Part shown: positions 35,466 through 42,985 of the stretch, one piece after another
How positions within the stretch are numbered: position 1 is the stretch's first letter
Layout of the letters: every line of letters starts with the position of its first letter
DNA from: Hymenobacter aerilatus
GTDB lineage: Bacteria > Bacteroidota > Bacteroidia > Cytophagales > Hymenobacteraceae
Assembly (NCBI RefSeq): GCF_022921095.1
Contig: NZ_CP095053.1
Location: forward strand, 3,948,501 to 4,012,500
Reading direction: 5' to 3'
Length of the DNA stretch: 64,000 nucleotides
Program-made: the position numbers and the translations under genes
Notes under the pieces: model-generated
Told to the model about the DNA's origin: nothing
What the model saw: only the letters and a program-made list of their open reading frames with translations
The model's database searches: none

Positions 35466-36350
35466 CTAAGCTCCTACCATCTCCTTCCGCGCCAAGCGGT
35501 GGAAATACACATCTTCCAGCGTGGCTTCTACCGGCGTGAACTCGCCGTTGATGGGCGTTTCGCTGAACACTCGCACCACGGGGCTGCCGGCTACCAGCTT
35601 GGTGGAAATAACCTCGTGGGTGGCGCGCAGCGTAGGTAGGGAGGCTTTTTCGGTGCGGGTGCGGTAGACTTTGCCCCGGATTTCGCCAATCACGTCGGTG
35701 GGGCGGCCGGTGGCGATTACCTCGCCGCTGGCGATGATGGCCATGTTAGAACACAGCTCCGTGACGTCCTCCACGATGTGCGTGCTCAGAATCACAATCA
35801 CGTTGTCGCTGATTTCGGAGAGCAGGTCCAGGAAGCGGTTGCGCTCGGTGGGGTCGAGGCCGGCCGTGGGCTCATCTACAATGATGAGCTGGGGCGAACC
35901 GAGCAGGGCCACCGCAATGCCGAAGCGCTGCTTCATGCCGCCAGAATAGCCGCCCAGATTTTTCTTGCGCGCCGCCCACAGGTTGGTTTGCTGCAGCAGG
36001 CTTTCCACGGTTTGTTTGCGCTCTTGCGCGTCGCGGATGCCTTTGAGGCCGGCAAAATAGTCGAGCAGCACGTCGGCCGAGATGCTGGGGTAGAGGCCGA
36101 ACTCCTGGGGCAGGTAGCCTAGCACCTGGCGCACGGCTTCTTTCTGCGTCAGCACGTCGAGGTTGCCTAGCCGGATACTGCCGCTATCGGGCTCTTGCAG
36201 GGTAGCAATAGTGCGCATCAAGGATGACTTGCCAGCCCCGTTTGGACCCAGTAAACCGAACATGCCGCTGGGGATGGTAAGCGAAACGTTGTGCAAGGCC
36301 CGCACGCCGTTGGCGTAGGTCTTGGATAGATTGGTAATCTGCAATTCCAT
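35466..36350 (-). CDS. ABC transporter ATP-binding protein
   Basis: 294 residues. Walker A GPNGAGKS (35-42), Q-loop in LPQEFGLYP, signature YSGGMKQR (135-142), Walker B LIIVDE (155-160) followed by PTAGLD, and the switch His in LSTHIVEDV. This is the class of ATPase that pairs with ABC-2 permeases. The permease fused to an M1 peptidase is encoded next, separated by an inverted repeat. The AT-rich 130 bases upstream (36351-36480) probably hold the promoter, though I find no exact TAnnTTTG there. Confidence 0.93.
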   Translation of the reverse strand: MELQITNLSKTYANGVRALHNVSLTIPSGMFGLLGPNGAGKSSLMRTIATLQEPDSGSIRLGNLDVLTQKEAVRQVLGYLPQEFGLYPSISADVLLDYFAGLKGIRDAQERKQTVESLLQQTNLWAARKKNLGGYSGGMKQRFGIAVALLGSPQLIIVDEPTAGLDPTERNRFLDLLSEISDNVIVILSTHIVEDVTELCSNMAIIASGEVIATGRPTDVIGEIRGKVYRTRTEKASLPTLRATHEVISTKLVAGSPVVRVFSETPINGEFTPVEATLEDVYFHRLARKEMVGA

Positions 36351-36476
36351 AGGCGTTGGCTGTGAGTAAGGAGGGATGGGAAACAGCCAATCAATCTACA
36401 TATAAATATCTGAAAATAAGAATCTTATAAACATTATGCAATCACTATACAAAAGATACAACAACGACTTTGTAGC

Positions 36477-36508
36477 GAAAAAAAGACTCCCCGGCAGGTA
36501 CCGGGGAG
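36477..36508 (-). terminator. Intrinsic terminator
   Basis: 8-bp stem CTCCCCGG / CCGGGGAG with 6-nt loop; on the minus strand it is followed by a run of seven T. It ends the small gene at 36533-36655. Confidence 0.88.
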
Positions 36509-36532
36509 CCTGTTGCTAGATAGCTCGTGGGG

Positions 36533-36655
36533 CTAGTCCTTCTTCACGCAGTTCGGGACGGTTTTGCCCTCTTTCTTCTTGGTGCCTTTCTGCTCGTAGC
36601 CTTTCCAGCACGGGTCTTTCTCGTCTTTCGACGCGGATGCTTCTTTCTCAGCCAT
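36533..36655 (-). CDS. 40-residue Lys-rich protein with DPCWKGYE / VPNC motif
   Basis: Start ATG 36655. The protein starts MAEKEASASKDEKDPCWKGYE and ends with KEGKTVPNCVKKD. The pattern DPCW-x-GY ... GKxVPNCV is recurrent in small proteins of Bacteroidota and in some phage structural proteins; the two Cys could be metal- or disulfide-linked. A longer frame starting at 36814 runs through an inverted repeat and is not credible. It is followed by a terminator, which supports it as an expressed gene. Function unknown. Confidence 0.72.
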   Translation of the reverse strand: MAEKEASASKDEKDPCWKGYEQKGTKKKEGKTVPNCVKKD

Positions 36656-36767
36656 GACGTTGGGATGTATAGGTGAAGTTCTTACGCTGAAGTAGATATC
36701 TATGTAGTACGCGGAGGCATGGCTCAGGTTTGAACAGCTTTTTGTGGGGGTAGGTGAGGCCGATGTC

Positions 36768-36903
36768 GCGGGGCTGTGCCCCGTGCCGACTATGCGCAGG
36801 CCTCTGGCCTGCACCCGTTCGCGCCGTAAGGGTATCCATCCTCAAATCGTCTGGCGGTGCAGGCCGGAGGCCTGCGTATAGTCGGCACGGGGCACAGCCC
36901 CGC
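36768..36903. repeat. Inverted repeat with 48-bp arms (GCGGGGCTGTGCCCC)
   Basis: Arms 36768-36815 and 36856-36903 match at 46 of 48 positions; loop of 40 bases. It occupies the 350-base gap between the small minus-strand gene and the OYE gene, the only clear feature there. The arms create open frames on both strands that are artefacts. Confidence 0.9.
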
Positions 36904-37006
36904 GCCATTCCAGCATCGCACCTCCGCAGAAACAAAACATTCGTGTACAAACACAAGTTGTAGGCCGCAGCCCGGCTACACTGCTGGTTGCTCAACCTCT
37001 ACATAC

Positions 37007-38131
37007 ATGAACCAAGATCAGCATTTGTTCACCCCCTTCATCGTGGGTGCTACGTCTCTCCCCAACCGCCTTGTGATGGCGCCCATGACGCGCAGCCGCG
37101 CCACCAACGCCGAGCACGTGCCCACCGATTCGGTAGTGGAGTACTACGTGCAACGCGCTTCGGCCGGCCTCATCATCACGGAAGGCTCACAGGTTTCGCC
37201 GCAAGGCGTGGGCTTCATCAACACACCCGGCATTTACTCCCAGGAGCAGGTAGCCGCCTGGAAAAAAGTAACCGACGCCGTGCACGCCGCTGGGGGCCGC
37301 ATCTTCATTCAACTGTGGCATGTAGGCCGTATGTCGCACCCCTTCTTCCACAACGGCGAGCTGCCCGTAGCCCCATCGGCTATCAAGCCGGCAGGTGGTA
37401 AGGCCTTCACCGACAAAGGCATGGAAGACGTGCCCACGCCCCGTGCCCTGGAATTGAGCGAGATTCCCGGTGTGGTAGACCAGTTCCGTCAGGCTGCCCG
37501 CAATGCCAAAGCTGCTGGCTTTGACGGGGTCGAAATTCACGGTGCCAACGGCTACCTGCTCGACCAGTTTCTGCAAGACGGCAGCAACCAGCGCACCGAC
37601 GAATATGGCGGCAGCCTGGAAAACCGCAGCCGCTTTGTGCTGGAAGTGGTGCAGGCCGTGGTAGACGAACTGGGTGCCGACAGTGTGGGCATCCGCTTCT
37701 CGCCCCAGGGCAGTACCAGCATCAGCGACTCTGATCCGGTAGCAACCTTCAGCTACGTAACTGAGCAGCTGAACAAGTTCAACCTGGCATACCTGCACGT
37801 GATTGAGGCGCTGCCCGGCCACCCCATGGCCCGCCCCGACCAGCCTGCTGTGGCCGCCAAGCTATACGAAATTTTCAATGGCGCCTTCATCCTGAATGGT
37901 GGCTACACCCAGGAAACCGCCGAGGAAGCCCTGGCCAACAACGAAGCCGACCTCATTGCCTTCGGTGTGCCCTTCATTGCCAACCCCGACCTGGTAGAAC
38001 GATTCCAGCAGGGTGCCGCCCTCAACAACCCCGACCCCAGCACCTTCTACGTGCCCGGCGACAAGGGCTACATCGACTACCCTTCGCTGGAGAAAGCCCG
38101 CCAAGCAGCGCAGGATATCGAGCAAGACTAA
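37007..38131 (+). CDS. Old yellow enzyme-type flavin oxidoreductase (NemA-like)
   Basis: 374 residues from ATG 37007 (MNQDQHLFTPFIVGATSLPN); an earlier in-frame codon lies inside the inverted repeat. TIM-barrel OYE marks: NRLVMAPMTRSRA near the N-terminus, IQLWHVGRMSHP (101-112), the His/Asn substrate pair HGAN (178-181), and NQRTDEYGGS (194-203). It uses FMN and NAD(P)H to reduce activated C=C bonds, nitro compounds or glycerol trinitrate; the natural substrate is unknown. Cytosolic. Followed by a terminator. Confidence 0.93.
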   Translation: MNQDQHLFTPFIVGATSLPNRLVMAPMTRSRATNAEHVPTDSVVEYYVQRASAGLIITEGSQVSPQGVGFINTPGIYSQEQVAAWKKVTDAVHAAGGRIFIQLWHVGRMSHPFFHNGELPVAPSAIKPAGGKAFTDKGMEDVPTPRALELSEIPGVVDQFRQAARNAKAAGFDGVEIHGANGYLLDQFLQDGSNQRTDEYGGSLENRSRFVLEVVQAVVDELGADSVGIRFSPQGSTSISDSDPVATFSYVTEQLNKFNLAYLHVIEALPGHPMARPDQPAVAAKLYEIFNGAFILNGGYTQETAEEALANNEADLIAFGVPFIANPDLVERFQQGAALNNPDPSTFYVPGDKGYIDYPSLEKARQAAQDIEQD

Positions 38132-38163
38132 CGAGCACCTGTTACCAGCCTATAGCTGAATTG

Positions 38164-38198
38164 AAAACGCCTACTGCCATTGCAGTAGGCGTTTTTGT
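38164..38198 (+). terminator. Intrinsic terminator
   Basis: 14-bp perfect stem AAAACGCCTACTGC / GCAGTAGGCGTTTT, 4-nt loop, T-run; ends the OYE gene. Confidence 0.92.
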
Positions 38199-38340
38199 TT
38201 TGTTGACGGCCTATGATTATTGCCCCTTGTTTGCTTTGGGTGGGTAGTGCAGCCGGCAACCAATCCCAACAACTTTTTGGCCTCTTGCTGACCTTCGGTC
38301 CTACCCTGCGTATCCCTTACCAACCTAAACTATTCTGACA

Positions 38341-39219
38341 ATGAGCACTGATCCGAACGAACCTCGTCCTACCAATAGCGAAATCAACCCCAAGCCTACC
38401 TCCTACCCTACCAGCGAAGAAGGCATGGATGTGAAGCCCGACTGGGATATGTCGAGCTATCATCCGGCCAATAAATTGGCCGGCAAAGTGGCCCTTATTA
38501 CGGGCGGAGACTCCGGTATTGGCCGGGCCGTAGCGCTGGCCTTTGCCATGGAAGGCGCCGATGTGGCCGTTGTGTACCACACCAATGCCGAAGACGCCGA
38601 AGTAGTAGGCGAAGCCGTGCGCGCCCAGGGTCGCAAGTTTTTGTCGATCCAGTGCGACGTGCGCTCGGCCCAGGCCTGCCGCGACGCCGTGCGCCGCACT
38701 CACGCCGAGTTGGGCGGCTTCAATATTCTGGTAAACAACGCTGCTTACCAGATGGGCTACGAAACCTTTGAGACAATACCGGAGGAGAACATTCACATCA
38801 CCTTCGATACCAACATCAAGGGCTACTTCTTCATGGCGCAGGCGGCTATTCCGTTCCTGAAAGAAGGCGACTCCATCATCAATACAGGTAGCATTGTAGG
38901 CTTGGTAGGCACGCCGCACCAGATCGACTACGCTTCTACCAAAGGCGCTATTCACACCTTCACCAAAAGCCTGGCGCAATACTTAGGCGAGAAGCAAATT
39001 CGGGTGAATGCGGTGCTACCTGGCCCCATCTGGACGCCCTTTATTCCCGGCGGTATGCTGAAGGAAGACCTGAAGACCTTCGGCGACTCTACTATGCTGG
39101 GCCGCCCTGGTCAGCCCGAGGAGTTGGCTCCGGCCTATGTGTATTTCGCTTCCACCGATGGCAGCTACTCCACTGGTAGCCTGCTAGAAGTAACCGGCGG
39201 TATGCCTAAGGGCGGCTGA
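38341..39219 (+). CDS. SDR family oxidoreductase, copy 1
   Basis: 292 residues. A polar 45-residue N-terminal extension precedes the Rossmann start VALITGGDSGIGRAVALAF (TGxxxGIG at 54-61), NNAA at 132-135, and the catalytic Ser184, Tyr197 and Lys201 (YASTK). It belongs to the group that includes YhdF/YdaD-like general-stress dehydrogenases, often annotated as glucose 1-dehydrogenase. NAD(P)-dependent alcohol/ketone oxidoreduction is expected; substrate unknown. A close paralog follows at 39363. Confidence 0.9.
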   Translation: MSTDPNEPRPTNSEINPKPTSYPTSEEGMDVKPDWDMSSYHPANKLAGKVALITGGDSGIGRAVALAFAMEGADVAVVYHTNAEDAEVVGEAVRAQGRKFLSIQCDVRSAQACRDAVRRTHAELGGFNILVNNAAYQMGYETFETIPEENIHITFDTNIKGYFFMAQAAIPFLKEGDSIINTGSIVGLVGTPHQIDYASTKGAIHTFTKSLAQYLGEKQIRVNAVLPGPIWTPFIPGGMLKEDLKTFGDSTMLGRPGQPEELAPAYVYFASTDGSYSTGSLLEVTGGMPKGG

Positions 39220-39244
39220 GCCAACGTCAGCCACATAACTCAAC

Positions 39245-39290
39245 CAGAAAAAAGCTTCCGCCGGCTACGCTGGTCGGAAGCTTTTTTCTG
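39245..39290. terminator. Intrinsic terminator
   Basis: 16-bp perfect stem CAGAAAAAAGCTTCCG / CGGAAGCTTTTTTCTG, 14-nt loop, between the two SDR paralogs. Confidence 0.92.
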
Positions 39291-39362
39291 TTGGCAGTTT
39301 TCGCCGCACTGTCGACTCTTACGTATTCCAAACCCTACCCTTCCTACTTAACCTGAACTCCT

Positions 39363-40235
39363 ATGAGCACCGAATTTCGTCCTACTTCTGATGACATGAA
39401 GGCTGAAAAACTGCCCTACCCGGCCAAACAGGCCGATATGAAGCAGCAGCCCGACTCCGACCTCTCCTACTACAAACCCGCTGGCAAGCTCGAGGGTAAA
39501 GTAGCCCTCATCACCGGGGCCGACTCCGGCATTGGCCGGGCCGTAGCGTTGGGCTTTGCCATGGAAGGCGCCGACGTTGCCATCCTCTACAACGAAAACG
39601 ACGAGGACGCCGAGAAAACCCGCTCGATGGTGGAAGGCACCGGCCGCCGCTGCCTGGTGCTGAAATACGACGTGCGTGAGCCCGAAAACTGCCTCTCGGC
39701 CGTGCGCCGCACCCGCGACGAGCTGGGCGGTTTGAACATCTTGGTAAACAACGCCGCCTACCAGATGTCGCAGGAGAAGTTTGAGGACATTCCAGTAGAG
39801 CAGATCCGACGCACCTTCGAGACCAACATCATGGGCTATATTTTTATGGCCCAGGCCGCCGTACCGCACATGCAAAAAGACGACTGCATCATCAACACGG
39901 GTAGCATTGTGGGCCAAACCGGCAACAAGATTCTCATCGACTATGCTTCGTCGAAGGGTGCCATCCATGCCTTTACCAAGTCGCTGGCCTTGAGCCTGGG
40001 CGAAAAAGGTATTCGGGTGAATGCTGTGCTGCCTGGCCCCATCTGGACGCCCAACATCCCCGGCACCATGCCCGCTTCCGAAATCGACAAGTATGGCCAC
40101 GAAGTGGCTTTGCAGCGCCCCGGCCAGCCTGAGGAGTTGGTAGGCGCCTACGTACTGCTGGCCTCGCAAGACGGCTCGTTTATGACGGGCGCTTTCATTC
40201 CCGTAACGGGTGGTAAAACTAGCAGCGACGAGTAG
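39363..40235 (+). CDS. SDR family oxidoreductase, copy 2
   Basis: 290 residues, collinear with the gene at 38341 including the N-terminal extension. Rossmann motif TGADSGIGRA (51-60), NNAA (129-132), catalytic Ser181, Tyr194 and Lys198 (YASSK). The C-terminus ends VTGGKTSSDE. The two genes have separate terminators, so they are independent units despite being tandem duplicates. Substrate unknown; general-stress-type SDR inferred. Confidence 0.9.
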   Translation: MSTEFRPTSDDMKAEKLPYPAKQADMKQQPDSDLSYYKPAGKLEGKVALITGADSGIGRAVALGFAMEGADVAILYNENDEDAEKTRSMVEGTGRRCLVLKYDVREPENCLSAVRRTRDELGGLNILVNNAAYQMSQEKFEDIPVEQIRRTFETNIMGYIFMAQAAVPHMQKDDCIINTGSIVGQTGNKILIDYASSKGAIHAFTKSLALSLGEKGIRVNAVLPGPIWTPNIPGTMPASEIDKYGHEVALQRPGQPEELVGAYVLLASQDGSFMTGAFIPVTGGKTSSDE

Positions 40236-40259
40236 CTTTTTGTATGCGCTACCACGTAG

Positions 40260-40296
40260 CACGAGCCCAGGCAGTTGCCTGGGCTCGTGTTTTTTA
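40260..40296 (+). terminator. Intrinsic terminator
   Basis: 14-bp stem CACGAGCCCAGGCA / TGCCTGGGCTCGTG with a 2-nt loop and T-run. Ends the second SDR gene. Confidence 0.92.
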
Positions 40297-40439
40297 TGAC
40301 GCTACGCGCGCCATATTTCTGTTGCTACATATATTTTTCTATTGTTTAGCTTAGAAAGGCAAACCCCTGTTCAGCTTTCCACCGTAGACAGTTGAGTTAC
40401 GTGCACGGCCTTGTCTGGCCGACACCCTTCTCCTCTCCT

Positions 40440-41042
40440 ATGGCTTCTCCTCACTATCCGGAAGGCACCGTGCGGGCCTTGCTGGCCACGGACCTCGTGA
40501 CCGATGCTACCCGCAACGCCTTACAGGCCCGCCTCGACGCGCCACTCTACGAGCCACAGTACCTCGATGGGGCCACCTACGAGTTGCTGCGCGCGGTGGC
40601 GGCGCGCCTGTTTCCGCAGCCCGACCGCCCCGACAACCCCATTGAACTGGCCCCAGCCGTAGATAAGCGCCTGCTGGAAGGCGCTTCCGATGGCTGGCGC
40701 TACGACGCCCTGCCCCCCGACCGTGAGGCGTACCGTATGGGCTTGGGGGGCATCCGCGACAGCGCCGAAACCATGTTTGGCCAGCCTTTTTTATCGCTCA
40801 ACGATGAGCAGAAAGACCAGGTACTTGCGGCCGTGCAGCAGGGTACTGCTCCTGGCCACGTGTGGCAGGAGCTACCGGCCGTGCGCTTCTTTGAAGAACT
40901 GCTGGCCGAACTCACCGAGAACTACTACGCCCACCCCTTGGCCCAGGAAGAAATAGGCTACGTGGGTATGGCCGACGTGCCCGGTTGGCACCACATTCAG
41001 CTCAACCAACTAGACCCCCGCGAACCGGAAGAGGTGAAATAG
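40440..41042 (+). CDS. Gluconate 2-dehydrogenase subunit 3-like protein
   Basis: 200 residues from ATG 40440 (MASPHYPEGTVRALLATDLV). The arrangement YELLRAVAARLFPQ ... KRLLEGASDGWRYD ... EELLAELTENYYAHPLAQEEIGYVG is that of the gluconate 2-dehydrogenase subunit 3 family, which accompanies a GMC flavoprotein. No Tat signal is present, although some relatives have one. The GMC gene follows after 136 bases that include a partial inverted repeat. No cytochrome c subunit gene is nearby. Role: small subunit of a sugar or sugar-acid oxidising dehydrogenase, inferred. Confidence 0.85.
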   Translation: MASPHYPEGTVRALLATDLVTDATRNALQARLDAPLYEPQYLDGATYELLRAVAARLFPQPDRPDNPIELAPAVDKRLLEGASDGWRYDALPPDREAYRMGLGGIRDSAETMFGQPFLSLNDEQKDQVLAAVQQGTAPGHVWQELPAVRFFEELLAELTENYYAHPLAQEEIGYVGMADVPGWHHIQLNQLDPREPEEVK

Positions 41043-41140
41043 TGCGTTGGTGAGATGATGCTTATGCTGTTTTACCTGCACGACTTGCACACGTAGCGCC
41101 GCTAGCGTCAGCACGCCATTAAACGCACTATCTCACCAGC
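41041..41140. repeat. Degenerate GTGA-type inverted repeat
   Basis: AGTGCGTTGGTGAGAT (41042) faces ATCTCACCAGCTCACT (to 41145), with a further unit ATCACCATTTCACCACT just before the next ATG. Similar units occur at 25155 and 52417, but this copy is decayed. Confidence 0.55.
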
Positions 41141-41178
41141 TCACTGTTCCCCATGTACCATATCACCATTTCACCACT

Positions 41179-42858
41179 ATGCCCGAAGAAGAAGTAGCGG
41201 AAGAAGGTGTTTTGAATCCCCTCCAACCCGAGATTCAGGATCCGCTTCTCAAGGAAATAATCGAAGAAAACGACTTGCAGGCCGACCCCAGTCGCGACCC
41301 GCTAGAGCAGCCCGCTCCCCTACCCGACCCCGACGAGGTAGTAGACTGCGTGGTGATTGGCACTGGTGCAGGCGGCGCCCCGCTGCTGGCCCGCTTGGCC
41401 ATGGCCGGCTTGAAGGTAGTGGCCCTAGAAGCCGGCCCCTGGCATGACCCGCGCAAGGATTTCGCCACCGACGAAAAAGCGCAGGCTTTTTTGTTCTGGA
41501 ACGACGAGCGGCTGTCGGCTGGCCAAGATCCACTAGCATTCGGGCGCAATAACTCCGGCATCGGGGTAGGCGGTTCTACCCTGCACTATACCGCCTACAC
41601 GCCTCGCGCCCAGGACGACGACTTCTACCTGCACCGCGACTTCGGGGTAGGCGTCGATTGGCCGTTTGGCTACGACGAGTTGGAGCCGTACTACGATGAG
41701 CTAGAGCAGTTTTTGGGCATTTCTGGCCCCGAAAACTATCCTTGGGGTCCTACCCGCAAGCATAAATACCCGCTGGCTCCGCTGCCGCTGAATGGCGCCG
41801 CCCAACTGATGCAGCGCGGGTGCGAGCAACTGGGCATCAAAACCTCGCCGGCGGCCAATGCGGCGTTGTCGGCGCGGTACTACCAGGAAGGAATTGGCTG
41901 GCGCGAGGCCTGCCAGAACCGGGGCTTCTGCCAGGCCGGGTGCAACATCGGCGCCAAGGCTAGCATGGACGTGACGTTCCTACCCCTGGCTGCCAATCAC
42001 GGTGCCGACATTCGGCCAAACAGCTACGTAACGGAGATTGAGCGCGATGCCAGCGGTGCCGTTACGGGCGTGGTGTACGAGCAAAACGGCATTACGCTGC
42101 GCCAGAAATGTCGTAACCTGTTTTTGTGCGCGGGCGCTATCGAAACACCACGCCTGTTGCTGCTGAATGAGTTGGCGCTTACTAGCGGGCAGGTAGGGCG
42201 CAACTTCACGGCACATACCGGTGTGCAGGTGTGGGGCACGTTTCCGGAGGATGTACGGCCCTACAAAGGCATTCCTGGTGCGCTGATTTCAGAAGACACA
42301 CACCGACCCAAAGATGCCGATTTTGTGGGCGGTTACCTCTTGCAAAGCATTGGCGTGATGCCCGTTACGTTTGCCTCGCAGGCGGCGCGGGCGCGCAAGC
42401 TCTGGGGCCAGGCCGGCCGCGACTACATGCGCAACTACAACCACATTGCCGGCATCAACATCCTGGGCGACTGCCTACCCCACGAGAGCAACTATATGGA
42501 GCTAGCGGAGGAAAAAGATGCGCGCGGCGTGGCTAAGCCACGCATTCATTTCACGGCCCAGGAAAACGAAAAGCGCATGACGGCCCACGCCGAGAACATC
42601 ATGCGCCAGATCTGGGAAGCGGCCGGCGCCACCGACATCTGGGCCTTTCCGCGCTACGCCCACACCATTGGCACGGCGCGCATGGGCTTGAGTGGCGACG
42701 ACGCCGTGGTGAATGCCGATGGCCGCGCCTTCGACGTACCCAACCTCTACATCTGCGATAATTCTGTGTTTCCGAGTGCGTTGAGCGTCAATCCGGCCCT
42801 CACCATTATGGCCTTGAGCCTACGCACCGCGGATAAATTTTTAGAGAAAGCCCGGTAG
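41179..42858 (+). CDS. GMC-family oxidoreductase (gluconate dehydrogenase-like flavoprotein)
   Basis: 559 residues. FAD-binding VVIGTGAGGAPLLARLA with GxGxxG at 61-66; YTAYTPRAQDDDFY, GVDWPFGYDELEPYYDELE, and a Cys-rich ACQNRGFCQAGCNIGAKASM segment. C-terminal GMC signature has the catalytic His in RYAHTIGTARMG and Asn in LSVNPALTIMAL. Probably oxidises a sugar or sugar acid as the large subunit with the upstream protein. No signal peptide. The stop codon (42856-42858) is inside an arm of an inverted repeat. Confidence 0.92.
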   Translation: MPEEEVAEEGVLNPLQPEIQDPLLKEIIEENDLQADPSRDPLEQPAPLPDPDEVVDCVVIGTGAGGAPLLARLAMAGLKVVALEAGPWHDPRKDFATDEKAQAFLFWNDERLSAGQDPLAFGRNNSGIGVGGSTLHYTAYTPRAQDDDFYLHRDFGVGVDWPFGYDELEPYYDELEQFLGISGPENYPWGPTRKHKYPLAPLPLNGAAQLMQRGCEQLGIKTSPAANAALSARYYQEGIGWREACQNRGFCQAGCNIGAKASMDVTFLPLAANHGADIRPNSYVTEIERDASGAVTGVVYEQNGITLRQKCRNLFLCAGAIETPRLLLLNELALTSGQVGRNFTAHTGVQVWGTFPEDVRPYKGIPGALISEDTHRPKDADFVGGYLLQSIGVMPVTFASQAARARKLWGQAGRDYMRNYNHIAGINILGDCLPHESNYMELAEEKDARGVAKPRIHFTAQENEKRMTAHAENIMRQIWEAAGATDIWAFPRYAHTIGTARMGLSGDDAVVNADGRAFDVPNLYICDNSVFPSALSVNPALTIMALSLRTADKFLEKAR

Positions 42859-42947
42859 GGGCGCGTTGCACGCGCCCGTCGTTGAACGTCTGCGTTGAAC
42901 GGCCCCGATTCACTGTTCAACCACGGGCGCGTGCAACGCGTCCCTAC
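42855..42947. repeat. Inverted repeat overlapping a stop codon
   Basis: Arms 42855-42887 and 42915-42947 match at 31 of 33 positions (GTAGGGGCGCGTTGCACG and its complement). The left arm supplies the TAG stop of the GMC gene. It precedes the GH1 gene. Confidence 0.88.
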
Positions 42948-42985
42948 CCTTCCACGACGAGCGCCCGCACGGCGCCCCACCCTTT

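Noticed and set aside
36814..37006. Long N-terminal extensions of the two genes around the 36768 repeat
   Set aside because: They run through the repeat arms and give nearly the same peptide in both directions.
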